From: Pseudomonas viridiflava
GTDB lineage: Bacteria; Pseudomonadota; Gammaproteobacteria; Pseudomonadales; Pseudomonadaceae
Assembly (NCBI RefSeq): GCF_900583165.1
Contig: NZ_UTKY01000075.1
Span: forward strand, 57,942 to 121,941
Length of the DNA: 64,000 nt
Direction: 5' to 3'
Shown here: piece after piece, positions 44,954-54,830 of the stretch
Layout of the letters: each line of letters opens with the position of its first letter
How positions within the stretch are numbered: position 1 is the first letter of the stretch
The notes under the pieces: model-generated
What the model saw: the letters and a program-made list of their open reading frames with translations, nothing else
What the model was told of the DNA's origin: nothing
The model's database searches: none
Translations under genes and position numbers: made by a program

Positions 44954-45634
44954 CTAGGAAACCCACGGCCCAGTGTTGGGTTGATCCAGGTGGTTACGCA
45001 GGAAGCTTGCGAATTCACTACGGGGGATGGCACGGGCGCCCAGGCTGTGCAGGTGATCGTTGGGCATCTGGCAATCGATCAGCACAAAACCCCAGGCCTG
45101 CAATTGACGGGTCAGGGTAGCAAAGCCAAATTTCGAGGCGTTGTCGGCGCGGCTGAACATGGACTCACCAAAGAACAGTTGGCCCATCGCCAGGCCATAC
45201 AGGCCGCCCACCAGCTCGCCAGCGTCCCACACTTCTACCGAGTGGGCGTGGCCGCGACGGTGCAGCTCCAGGTAGGCGCTTTGTATGCCCTCGGTGATCC
45301 ACGTGCCGTCGGCATACGCGCGGGGCGCGGCGCAGGCCCGGATGACGGCGGCGAAGTCCTGGTCGAACGTTACGGTGTAGCGCTGTTGGCGCAGTAACTT
45401 GCCCAGGCTGTGGGAGACATGCAGCTCATCAGGAAAAATCACTGTGCGTGGGTCTGGCGACCACCAGAGGATCGGCTGGCCCTCCGAGAACCACGGGAAG
45501 CACCCATGGCGGTAGGCCTTCACCAGCCGTTCGGCCGACAGGTCACCGCCGGCGGCCAGCAGGCCGTTGGGTTCGCGCATGGCCTTGGCCAGCGGAGGGA
45601 ATGTCAGTGAATCGCGTTGTAACCAGGTCAGCAT
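44954..45634 (-). CDS. aat: Leucyl/phenylalanyl-tRNA-protein transferase
   Basis: Transfers Leu or Phe to proteins with N-terminal Lys or Arg, marking them for ClpS-ClpAP. From ATG 45634 (MLTWLQRDSLTFPPLAKAMR) it has 226 residues. Diagnostic blocks are PNGLLAAGGDLSAERLVKAY, GCFPWFSEGQPILWWSPDPR and GGLYGLAMGQLFFGESMFSR. It is upstream of bpt on the same strand and divergent from ftsK. Confidence 0.97.
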   Translation of the reverse strand: MLTWLQRDSLTFPPLAKAMREPNGLLAAGGDLSAERLVKAYRHGCFPWFSEGQPILWWSPDPRTVIFPDELHVSHSLGKLLRQQRYTVTFDQDFAAVIRACAAPRAYADGTWITEGIQSAYLELHRRGHAHSVEVWDAGELVGGLYGLAMGQLFFGESMFSRADNASKFGFATLTRQLQAWGFVLIDCQMPNDHLHSLGARAIPRSEFASFLRNHLDQPNTGPWVS

Positions 45635-46135
45635 GGCATCCGGGCTTGTGGAAGGGGAGGGGAGTGGCAGGTATGGCATCTGCCTCGGCAGTGCTGATTA
45701 TTGTCGACGCAGCGTCATCGGGCCAGCTCGAATCCGGCATTGGCCGGTATTAGCGTAAGCAAGTGATTCTGCAACTCTATGCCGGGGACGCGGTCGTAAT
45801 CGGGTCCACTGGATGCAGGCCATTTGCCAAGCTGTGCTGGATTGGCAAATACAGCTCATAAGCCTTTGTCAGCAAAGACAATGCATGCTCAAATTGAACA
45901 TGTCGCAACACTACAATTAGCTATGCTGCTGGGTAAGGGGAAGGGCGTGGCATCGCGGTCACAAACCCGTACAATGCGGCCATTGTGGCGCTATCGCCAT
46001 TTCAGTAAGTCGTCGTCCGGTGTTACAAAAGTAGCGTCAATAACGCTCGTTTATTTTTTTCAGCTGCTCGGATTGGGCAGTATTTGCAGTTATATCAGTC
46101 GATGGACGCGCTAAAAGCGCAGGAATAGACCCGTT
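45635..46135. other. Divergent aat / ftsK region
   Basis: A 501-base region without a convincing gene. It contains a perfect 9-bp inverted repeat at 45822-45850. Candidate ftsK promoter pieces on + are TTGAAC at 45894-45899 and a good -10-like TACAAT at 45970-45975, but the two are not properly spaced with each other. A T-rich block (TTTATTTTTTTCAG near 46055) precedes ftsK. A 96-codon frame through 45824-46114 shows no family signature. No LexA box was found. Confidence 0.6.
45822..45850. promoter_or_regulatory. Inverted repeat upstream of ftsK
   Basis: ATTTGCCAA-N11-TTGGCAAAT, a perfect 9-bp inverted repeat. It could be an operator or an RNA stem; no T tract follows. It lies about 285-315 bases before the ftsK start and about 190-215 bases upstream of aat. 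The function is unknown. Confidence 0.5.
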
Positions 46136-48544
46136 TTGAAGAAATCCGCCGCAACACCCAAAGCAGCAGTCGTGCCGGCCTGGCGCCAGCACCTGCACTA
46201 CCGACTCAAGGAAGGGGCGCTGATCGCCATTGGCGCCCTGTGCCTGTTCCTGATGATGGCCTTGCTCACCTACGGCAAGGACGACCCGGGCTGGAGCCAT
46301 AATAGCAAGATCGACGACGTGCAGAACTTCGGCGGGCCTGCCGGCTCGTACAGCGCTGACATCCTGTTTATGGTGTTGGGTTATTTCGCCTACATCTTCC
46401 CGCTGTTGCTGGCCATCAAGACCTGGCAGATCTTCCGCCAGCGCCACGAGCCATGGCAGTGGAGCGGCTGGCTGTTTTCCTGGCGCCTGATCGGTCTGGT
46501 GTTCCTGGTGTTGTCCGGTGCGGCGCTGGCCCATATCCATTTTCATGCTCCCACCGGCCTGCCGGCGGGCGCGGGCGGGGCGCTGGGTGAGAGCCTGGGC
46601 GACTTGGCGCGCAAGACCCTGAATATCCAGGGCAGCACCCTGATGTTCATCGCGTTGTTCCTGTTCGGCCTTACGGTGTTCACCGACCTGTCGTGGTTCA
46701 AGGTGATGGACGTGACCGGCAAGATCACCCTCGATCTGCTGGAGCTGTTCCAGGGCGCCGCCAATCGTTGGTGGGCGGCCCGGGTTGACCGCAAGCGCAT
46801 GGTGGCCCAGCTGCGCGAGGTGGACACTCGCGTCAATGAGGTGGTCGCCCCGACCACGCCGGACCGTCGCGAGCAAGCCAAGGTCAAGGAGCGCCTGATC
46901 GAGCGCGAGCAGGCCCTTAGCAAACATATGTCGGACCGCGAGAAGCAGGTGCCGCCGGTCATCGCTCCGGCACCGCCTAAAGCGCCCGAGCCCAGCGCTC
47001 GCGTGCAAAAGGAGAAACAGGCGCCGTTGTTCGTCGACAGCGCCGTCGAAGGCACCTTGCCGCCGATCTCGATTCTCGACCCGGCCGAAAAGAAACAACT
47101 CAACTATTCTCCGGAATCCCTGGCGGCTGTCGGCCATCTGCTGGAAATCAAACTCAAGGAGTTCGGCGTCGAAGTCTCGGTGGACTCGATCCATCCTGGC
47201 CCGGTGATTACCCGTTACGAAATCCAGCCGGCGGCCGGCGTCAAGGTCAGCCGCATCTCCAACCTGGCCAAAGACTTGGCCCGCTCCCTGGCCGTGACCA
47301 GCGTGCGTGTGGTGGAAGTGATTCCGGGCAAGACCACCGTGGGTATCGAGATTCCCAACGAAGACCGGCAGATCGTGCGCTTCTCCGAGGTACTGTCGAC
47401 GCCGGAATACGACAACTTCAAATCCCCGGTCACCCTGGCCCTGGGCCACGATATCGGCGGCAAGCCGGTCATCACCGACCTGGCCAAAATGCCTCACTTG
47501 CTGGTAGCGGGTACGACCGGTTCGGGTAAGTCGGTGGGTGTGAACGCGATGATCCTGTCGATCCTGTTCAAGTCCGGCCCGGAAGACGCCAAGCTGATCA
47601 TGATCGACCCGAAGATGTTGGAACTGTCGATCTACGAAGGCATTCCGCACCTTCTGTGCCCGGTCGTGACCGACATGAAAGACGCCGCCAACGCCCTGCG
47701 CTGGAGCGTGGCCGAGATGGAGCGTCGCTACAAGCTGATGGCGAAAATGGGCGTACGAAACCTGTCGGGCTTCAACGCCAAGGTTAAAGAGGCCCAGGAC
47801 GCCGGCACGCCGCTGGCAGACCCGCTGTACAAGCGCGAAAGCATTCACGACGAAGCACCGCTGCTGAGCAAGTTGCCGACCATCGTGGTGGTGGTGGACG
47901 AGTTCGCCGACATGATGATGATCGTCGGCAAGAAGGTTGAAGAACTGATTGCCCGTATCGCCCAGAAAGCCCGTGCTGCTGGTATTCACTTGATCCTTGC
48001 GACCCAGCGCCCATCGGTGGACGTGATCACCGGTCTGATCAAGGCGAACATTCCGACGCGCATGGCGTTCCAGGTGTCGAGCAAGATTGACTCGCGGACC
48101 ATCATCGACCAAGGCGGTGCCGAACAACTGCTGGGCCATGGTGACATGCTCTACATGCCGCCGGGCACCAGCCTGCCGATCCGGGTACACGGCGCTTTCG
48201 TTTCTGATGATGAAGTGCATCGGGTGGTAGAAGCCTGGAAGCTGCGTGGCGCACCGGAATACAACGACGACATCCTCAACGGCGTCGAAGAGGCCGGCAG
48301 CGGCTTCGAGAATGGCGGCGGTGGGGGTGACGACGATGCTGAAACCGATGCCCTTTACGATGAAGCCGTGGCCTTTGTGCTCGAAAGCCGTCGCGCCTCG
48401 ATTTCGGCGGTGCAACGCAAGCTGAAAATCGGCTACAACCGCGCCGCCCGTATGATCGAAGCCATGGAGCACGCTGGCGTCGTCACTGCAATGAATACTA
48501 ACGGCTCGCGTGAAATCATAGCCCCCGGGCAGATGCGCGACTGA
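46136..48544 (+). CDS. ftsK: DNA translocase FtsK
   Basis: Division-septum DNA pump that clears and aligns chromosome ends and activates XerCD at dif. It has 802 residues. The N-terminus has four membrane helices (first about 25-46, GALIAIGALCLFLMMALLTY), followed by a short Pro/Lys linker. The RecA-like motor has Walker A GTTGSGKS at 459-466 and the Walker B-like TIVVVVDEFADMMM. The C-terminal gamma domain (ISAVQRKLKIGYNRAARMIE) reads KOPS sites. The start is TTG 46136 (reads MKKSAATPKAAVVPAW), with AGGA about 12 bases upstream; no ATG lies nearby in frame. Confidence 0.97.
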   Translation: MKKSAATPKAAVVPAWRQHLHYRLKEGALIAIGALCLFLMMALLTYGKDDPGWSHNSKIDDVQNFGGPAGSYSADILFMVLGYFAYIFPLLLAIKTWQIFRQRHEPWQWSGWLFSWRLIGLVFLVLSGAALAHIHFHAPTGLPAGAGGALGESLGDLARKTLNIQGSTLMFIALFLFGLTVFTDLSWFKVMDVTGKITLDLLELFQGAANRWWAARVDRKRMVAQLREVDTRVNEVVAPTTPDRREQAKVKERLIEREQALSKHMSDREKQVPPVIAPAPPKAPEPSARVQKEKQAPLFVDSAVEGTLPPISILDPAEKKQLNYSPESLAAVGHLLEIKLKEFGVEVSVDSIHPGPVITRYEIQPAAGVKVSRISNLAKDLARSLAVTSVRVVEVIPGKTTVGIEIPNEDRQIVRFSEVLSTPEYDNFKSPVTLALGHDIGGKPVITDLAKMPHLLVAGTTGSGKSVGVNAMILSILFKSGPEDAKLIMIDPKMLELSIYEGIPHLLCPVVTDMKDAANALRWSVAEMERRYKLMAKMGVRNLSGFNAKVKEAQDAGTPLADPLYKRESIHDEAPLLSKLPTIVVVVDEFADMMMIVGKKVEELIARIAQKARAAGIHLILATQRPSVDVITGLIKANIPTRMAFQVSSKIDSRTIIDQGGAEQLLGHGDMLYMPPGTSLPIRVHGAFVSDDEVHRVVEAWKLRGAPEYNDDILNGVEEAGSGFENGGGGGDDDAETDALYDEAVAFVLESRRASISAVQRKLKIGYNRAARMIEAMEHAGVVTAMNTNGSREIIAPGQMRD

Positions 48545-48598
48545 TCCCGTGCTGCGTGGCACCACGCGGCGCGCCTTAACGACTCAATGAGGACTCCC

Positions 48599-49222
48599 AT
48601 GCGTCTTATCCGCATGCTGTTGTTGCCGGCACTGGCCCTGACTGCTGTTTCGGCTCACGCTGACCCGGCTTCGGTTGCCAGCCTGAAAAACCTGTTGGAC
48701 AAATCCCAGACCCTGACCGCGCGCTTCTCCCAGCTGACCCTGGATGCTGGCGGCACCCAGTTGCAGGAGACCGCAGGCGAAATGGCTGTGCAGCGTCCTG
48801 GCCTGTTTTACTGGCACACTGAAGGCAAGGCTGAGCAGACCATCGTGTCTGACGGCCAGAAGGTCACCCTGTGGGACCCTGATCTTGAGCAGGCGACCAT
48901 TAAAAAGCTCGACCCGCGCCTGAACCAAACCCCGGCGCTGCTGCTGTCGGGTGATGTGTCGAAAATCAACGACAGCTTCGACATCACCTCCAAGCAAACC
49001 AGCAACGTGATCGAGTTCACCCTCAAGCCTAAATCCAAGGACACGCTGTTCGACACCCTGAACCTGTCCTTCGGTAATGGCGTGATCAACAACATGCGCC
49101 TGGTCGACAGCGTCGGCCAGCGCACCGATATCCTGTTCACAGGGGTCAAGGCCAACCAGCCGGTGCCTGCTTCCAAGTTCAAGTTCGACATCCCCAAGGG
49201 TGCCGACGTGATCCAGGAATAA
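48599..49222 (+). CDS. lolA: Outer-membrane lipoprotein carrier LolA
   Basis: Periplasmic chaperone that carries lipoproteins from LolCDE to LolB. It has 207 residues with a signal peptide (MRLIRMLLLPALALTAVSAH, cleaved after Ala-His-Ala). The mature part has the hydrophobic beta-barrel pattern with SQTLTARFSQLTLD and DVSKINDSFDIT. I start at ATG 48599, since GAGGAC lies 6 bases before it; an ATG four codons earlier overlaps that ribosome site. It lies between ftsK and rarA, the usual order. Confidence 0.95.
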   Translation: MRLIRMLLLPALALTAVSAHADPASVASLKNLLDKSQTLTARFSQLTLDAGGTQLQETAGEMAVQRPGLFYWHTEGKAEQTIVSDGQKVTLWDPDLEQATIKKLDPRLNQTPALLLSGDVSKINDSFDITSKQTSNVIEFTLKPKSKDTLFDTLNLSFGNGVINNMRLVDSVGQRTDILFTGVKANQPVPASKFKFDIPKGADVIQE

Positions 49223-49249
49223 TCTACCCAGAGGTTTCAAACGCTGCCC

Positions 49250-50572
49250 ATGGATCTGTTTCGAAGTGACCCGATTGCCCAGCCCCTGGCCGCGCGCTTG
49301 CGTTCGACCAACCTGGATGAGTACGTCGGGCAAGAACACCTGCTCGCTCGCGGCAAACCCCTGCGCGAAGCCTTGGAGCAAGGTGCGCTGCATTCGATGA
49401 TTTTTTGGGGCCCGCCAGGGGTGGGCAAGACCACCCTGGCGCGGCTGTTGGCGAAAGTCTCGGATGCGCACTTTGAAACGGTCTCGGCGGTGTTGGCGGG
49501 GGTCAAGGAGATCCGCCAGGCCGTCGAGGTGGCCAAGCAGCAGGCCGGGCAATACGGCAAGCGCACCATCCTGTTTGTTGACGAAGTGCATCGCTTCAAC
49601 AAGTCGCAGCAGGATGCGTTTCTGCCGTATGTGGAAGACGGCACGCTGATCTTTATTGGCGCGACCACCGAAAACCCCTCGTTTGAACTCAACAACGCCT
49701 TGCTCTCGCGGGCGCGGGTCTATGTGCTCAAAAGCCTGGACGAGGCGGCGATGCAAAAGCTGTTGCACCGTGCCTTGAGCGAAGACAAGGGCCTGGGCAA
49801 GCGCCAGCTGACGGTGAGCGATGAAGGTTTCAAGATCCTGCTCACCGCCGCCGATGGGGACGGCCGTCGCTTTCTGAACCTGTTGGAAAACGCGTCTGAC
49901 CTGGCCGAAGACGGCAGCGAAATCGGCGTCGACCTGTTGCAAAGCCTGCTGGGCGACACCCGGCGGCGTTTCGATAAAGGCGGCGAAGCCTTTTACGACC
50001 AGATTTCGGCGTTGCACAAATCCGTACGCGGCTCCAACCCGGACGGCGCGTTGTACTGGTTTGCCCGAATGATCGATGGCGGTTGTGACCCGCTGTATCT
50101 GGCCCGCCGCGTCGTGCGCATGGCCAGTGAGGATATCGGCAACGCCGACCCGCGTGCATTGAGCCTTTGCCTGGCGGCATGGGACGTGCAAGAGCGCCTA
50201 GGCAGCCCGGAGGGCGAGTTGGCGGTGGCCCAGGCCATTACTTACCTGGCCTGTGCGCCAAAAAGCAACGCGGTGTACATGGGCTTCAAGTCTGCATTGC
50301 GCGCCGCCGCAGAATACGGCTCGCTGGAGGTGCCGCTGCATTTGCGCAACGCGCCGACCAAGCTGATGAAACAGCTGGGTTACGGCGATGAATACCGCTA
50401 CGCCCACGACGAGCCGGATGCTTACGCGGCCGGTGAAGATTACTTCCCTGATGAGCTTGAGCCGCTGGCGCTCTACCAACCGGTGCCGCGAGGTCTCGAG
50501 CTCAAGATCGGCGAGAAACTCAACCACCTCGCCCAACTTGACCGCCTCAGCCCGAAACAGCGGAGAAAGTAG
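49250..50572 (+). CDS. rarA: Replication-associated recombination ATPase RarA (MgsA)
   Basis: AAA+ clamp-loader-like protein that acts at stalled replication forks. It has 440 residues with Walker A GPPGVGKT at 54-61, Walker B ILFVDEVHRF (D111-E112), and the sensor region FIGATTENPSFELNNALLSR. The C-terminal tetramerisation region has WFARMIDGGCDPLYLARRVV. The last base of its stop is the first base of crcB. Confidence 0.96.
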   Translation: MDLFRSDPIAQPLAARLRSTNLDEYVGQEHLLARGKPLREALEQGALHSMIFWGPPGVGKTTLARLLAKVSDAHFETVSAVLAGVKEIRQAVEVAKQQAGQYGKRTILFVDEVHRFNKSQQDAFLPYVEDGTLIFIGATTENPSFELNNALLSRARVYVLKSLDEAAMQKLLHRALSEDKGLGKRQLTVSDEGFKILLTAADGDGRRFLNLLENASDLAEDGSEIGVDLLQSLLGDTRRRFDKGGEAFYDQISALHKSVRGSNPDGALYWFARMIDGGCDPLYLARRVVRMASEDIGNADPRALSLCLAAWDVQERLGSPEGELAVAQAITYLACAPKSNAVYMGFKSALRAAAEYGSLEVPLHLRNAPTKLMKQLGYGDEYRYAHDEPDAYAAGEDYFPDELEPLALYQPVPRGLELKIGEKLNHLAQLDRLSPKQRRK

Positions 50573-50946
50573 TGCTCAAGACGATTCTTGCCGTGTCCGC
50601 AGCCGGCATCGCTGGTACATTATTGCGTTTCGCCACCGGTACCTGGGTCAGCGCCCATTGGCCAAAGCATTTTTATGCGGCGACCCTGGCGGTCAATCTG
50701 GTGGGCTGCTTGATTATCGGGCTGTTGTACGGCTGGTTCCTGTTACGCCCGGAAGTGCCGATTGAGATTCGCGCCGGCTTGATTGTCGGCTTTGTAGGCG
50801 GTCTGACGACCTTTTCATCCTTTTCACTGGACACGCTGCGCTTGATGGAAAGCGGGCAGGCCCTGATTGCCTTCGGGTACTTGGGCATCAGCGTGTTCGG
50901 CGGGCTGCTCGCCACGTGGGCTGGCCTGTCCTTGACCAAACTTTGA
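50572..50946 (+). CDS. crcB: Fluoride channel CrcB (Fluc)
   Basis: Small four-helix membrane protein that dimerises into a fluoride exporter. It has 124 residues, starting with GTG 50572. Conserved positions include G/LLRF (AGIAGTLLRFATG), NLVGC (LAVNLVGCLIIG) and the FGGLTTFSSFSLDT-type loop (GFVGGLTTFSSFSLDTLRLM). It overlaps the rarA stop by one base, so it is expressed from the rarA transcript. No fluoride riboswitch was seen upstream. Confidence 0.95.
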   Translation: MLKTILAVSAAGIAGTLLRFATGTWVSAHWPKHFYAATLAVNLVGCLIIGLLYGWFLLRPEVPIEIRAGLIVGFVGGLTTFSSFSLDTLRLMESGQALIAFGYLGISVFGGLLATWAGLSLTKL

Positions 50947-50962
50947 TAAACGAGAGACCGAC

Positions 50963-52243
<1,281 letters not shown>

Positions 52244-53638
52244 ATGGAATTTCTGCCGCTGTTTCATAACCTGCGCGGCAGTCGTGTGTTGGTCGTCGGT
52301 GGCGGGGAGATTGCCTTGCGCAAATCCCGGCTGCTGGCCGACGCCGGCGCGTTGCTGCGGGTGGTTGCTCCCCAGATTGAAGACCAGCTCAATGAGTTGG
52401 TACTGGGCAGTGGCGGGGAATTGATTCTGCGCGGTTATCAGGAGGCCGACCTCGACGGTTGCACCCTGGTAATCGCAGCCACCGACGACGAGCCGCTGAA
52501 CGCGCAAGTGTCCAGCGATGCCAAGCGCCGTTGCGTACCGGTCAATGTGGTGGATGCGCCCGCCTTGTGCAGCGTGATCTTCCCGGCGATTGTCGACCGT
52601 TCGCCGTTGGTGATTGCGGTGTCCAGCGGTGGCGACGCGCCGGTGCTGGCGCGCTTGATCCGTGCCAAGCTGGAAACCTGGATTCCGTCCACCTATGGCC
52701 AACTGGCCGGGTTGGCGGCGCGTTTTCGTGCCCAGGTCAAAGGCTTGTACCCGGATGTGCAACAGCGCCGTGCGTTCTGGGAAGAAGTATTCCAGGGCCC
52801 GATTGCCGATCGGCAGTTGGCCGGGCAGGGCGATGAAGCGGAGCGCTTGTTGATCGAAAAGGTCAACGGCGCGCCGCCCTATGCACCGGGTGAGGTGTAC
52901 CTGGTGGGGGCCGGGCCGGGTGACCCGGACCTGCTGACCTTCCGCGCCTTGCGCCTGATGCAGCAAGCCGATGTGGTGCTGTACGACCGCTTGGTAGCGC
53001 CTGCGATTCTCGAGCTGTGCCGCCGCGATGCTGAGCGCGTCTACGTCGGCAAGCGTCGCGCCGATCACGCCGTGCCCCAAGACCAGATCAACCAGCAATT
53101 GGTAGACCTGGCCAAGCAAGGCAAGCGCGTGCTGCGCCTCAAGGGGGGCGACCCGTTTATCTTTGGCCGAGGTGGCGAAGAGATCGAGGAACTGGCGGCC
53201 CATGGCATCCCGTTCCAAGTGGTGCCGGGCATCACGGCGGCCAGTGGCTGCGCGGCGTATGCCGGGATTCCGCTGACCCATCGCGACTATGCGCAATCGG
53301 TGCGCTTTATCACCGGGCATTTAAAGGACGGGACTTCGGACCTGCCCTGGCATGACCTGGTGGGGCCCTCGCAGACCCTGGTGTTCTACATGGGTTTGAT
53401 TGGCTTGCCGATCATCTGCGAACAGCTGATCAAGCATGGCCGGGCGGCAGATACCCCGGCGGCGCTGATCCAGCAAGGCACTACGTCAAATCAGCGGGTT
53501 TTTACCGGCACGCTGGCCGACTTGCCGCGCATGGTGGCGGAGCATGAAGTGCATGCGCCGACACTCGTGATCGTGGGTGAAGTGGTGGTGTTGCGCGAGA
53601 AGCTCAAGTGGTTCGAAGGCGCTCAGTCCCAAATCTGA
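52244..53638 (+). CDS. cysG: Siroheme synthase CysG (trifunctional)
   Basis: Makes siroheme for sulfite and nitrite reductases. It has 464 residues: an N-terminal precorrin-2 dehydrogenase/ferrochelatase part (about 1-200, NAD-binding loop VVGGGEIALRK), then a SAM-dependent uroporphyrinogen III methyltransferase part (from about 215: VYLVGAGPGDPDLLTFRALR, KGGDPFIFGRGGEE, VVPGITAASGCAAYAGIPLT). The ATG directly follows the serS stop. A REP pair lies just after its stop. Confidence 0.97.
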   Translation: MEFLPLFHNLRGSRVLVVGGGEIALRKSRLLADAGALLRVVAPQIEDQLNELVLGSGGELILRGYQEADLDGCTLVIAATDDEPLNAQVSSDAKRRCVPVNVVDAPALCSVIFPAIVDRSPLVIAVSSGGDAPVLARLIRAKLETWIPSTYGQLAGLAARFRAQVKGLYPDVQQRRAFWEEVFQGPIADRQLAGQGDEAERLLIEKVNGAPPYAPGEVYLVGAGPGDPDLLTFRALRLMQQADVVLYDRLVAPAILELCRRDAERVYVGKRRADHAVPQDQINQQLVDLAKQGKRVLRLKGGDPFIFGRGGEEIEELAAHGIPFQVVPGITAASGCAAYAGIPLTHRDYAQSVRFITGHLKDGTSDLPWHDLVGPSQTLVFYMGLIGLPIICEQLIKHGRAADTPAALIQQGTTSNQRVFTGTLADLPRMVAEHEVHAPTLVIVGEVVVLREKLKWFEGAQSQI

Positions 53639-53650
53639 ACCTTTTAAAAG

Positions 53651-53718
53651 CATCGGGGGCAAGCCCCCTCCCACATTGGAATGCATTTCAAATGTGGGAG
53701 GGGGCTTGCCCCTGATAC
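53651..53718. repeat. REP doublet, tail-to-tail
   Basis: An inverted REP, then a 17-base near-palindromic linker (TTGGAATGCATTTCAAA), then a direct REP (with CCCCTGAT instead of CCCCCGAT). It lies between the convergent cysG and the glutathionyl-hydroquinone reductase gene. Confidence 0.9.
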
Positions 53719-53746
53719 GGCCCTTGATCACAGCCCATGATCTGGA

Positions 53747-54742
53747 TCAGTTCCAACTACCCTTGCCGGCCAACCGCTGTCGATCATGCTTACCATCAAA
53801 CCCCTGCAACGGCCCCTTCGGCACAACCCCCGTCGGATTGATCGTCCGGTGGCTGGCATAGTAATGTCCTTTGATGTGTTCAAAATCCACCGTCTCGGCC
53901 ACGCCCGGCCACTGATACACCTCCCTTAGCCAGTTCGACAGGTTCGGATAGTCCGCAATCCTGCGCAAATTGCATTTGAAGTGGGCGTAATACACTGCAT
54001 CAAAGCGAATCAGCGTCGTGAACAGGCGCACATCGGCTTCGGTCAGGTATTCGCCGGCCAGGTAGCGATGGTCACTCAGGTGCTGTTCCAGATAATCCAA
54101 CTCGGCAAACACATCATCAAACGCACTTTCATACGCTTGCTGCGAAGTGGCGAAGCCTGCGCGGTATACGCCGTTGTTGACCGCGGGGTAGATGCGCTCG
54201 TTCAGCGTGTCGATGGTTGCACGTAGCGGCTGCGGGTAGAAATCCAGGGTGTTGCCAGTCAGCCCGTTGAACGCGCTGTTGAACATGCGGATGATTTCCG
54301 CCGATTCATTGCTGACGATGCGGTTGAGTTTTTTGTCCCACAACACAGGCACCGTCACGCGACCGGTGTAATCAGCGGTGTCAGCGGTGTAGCGCTGGTG
54401 CATGAAGGCAAAATCGTCGAGGGCATCGCCCGTAGAGCCATGGGCTTTGTCGAAGGTCCAGCCGTTTTCCAGCATCAACCAACTGACCACCGACACATCG
54501 ATCAGGCTTTCCAGGCCCTTGAGCTTGCGCATGATCAGGGTTCGGTGGGCCCAGGGGCAGGCGAGGGACACATAGAGGTGGTAGCGACCGGCTTCGGCGT
54601 TGAAGCCGCCTTCACCGCTTGGGCCTGGCGAGCCGTCAGCAGTGACCCAGTTGCGGCGTTGCGCTTGTTCGCGCTGGAAAGCGCCATCTGCGCTACTTTC
54701 GTACCACTGGTCTTGCCAGTGTCCTTCGATCAGCAAACCCAT
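53747..54742 (-). CDS. Glutathionyl-hydroquinone reductase (YqjG-like GST)
   Basis: Reduces glutathionyl-hydroquinones with glutathione (Xi-class GST). It has 331 residues, as in E. coli YqjG. The active-site motif is ACPWAHR with C62. Also seen are ENGWTFDKAHGSTGD, TVPVLWDKKLNRIVSNESAE and RYLAGEYLTEADVRLFTTLI. It stands alone, with ybiB upstream on the same strand at a gap of 88 bases. Confidence 0.93.
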   Translation of the reverse strand: MGLLIEGHWQDQWYESSADGAFQREQAQRRNWVTADGSPGPSGEGGFNAEAGRYHLYVSLACPWAHRTLIMRKLKGLESLIDVSVVSWLMLENGWTFDKAHGSTGDALDDFAFMHQRYTADTADYTGRVTVPVLWDKKLNRIVSNESAEIIRMFNSAFNGLTGNTLDFYPQPLRATIDTLNERIYPAVNNGVYRAGFATSQQAYESAFDDVFAELDYLEQHLSDHRYLAGEYLTEADVRLFTTLIRFDAVYYAHFKCNLRRIADYPNLSNWLREVYQWPGVAETVDFEHIKGHYYASHRTINPTGVVPKGPLQGFDGKHDRQRLAGKGSWN

Positions 54743-54830
54743 GACTGGCTCCTCAACTAATAAGCGTTGGAGCCCAGTCTAAAGGGATGAGTTCGATTTA
54801 AAAGCGCAAAGACTGCGGGTGAATTATCGA

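Noticed and set aside
45824..46114. A 96-codon + strand frame in the aat/ftsK gap
   Set aside because: No family resemblance, no clear ribosome site, and it covers the inverted repeat and promoter-like sequences.
50500..50572. Fluoride riboswitch before crcB
   Set aside because: crcB overlaps the rarA stop and no riboswitch pattern is visible in the preceding bases.
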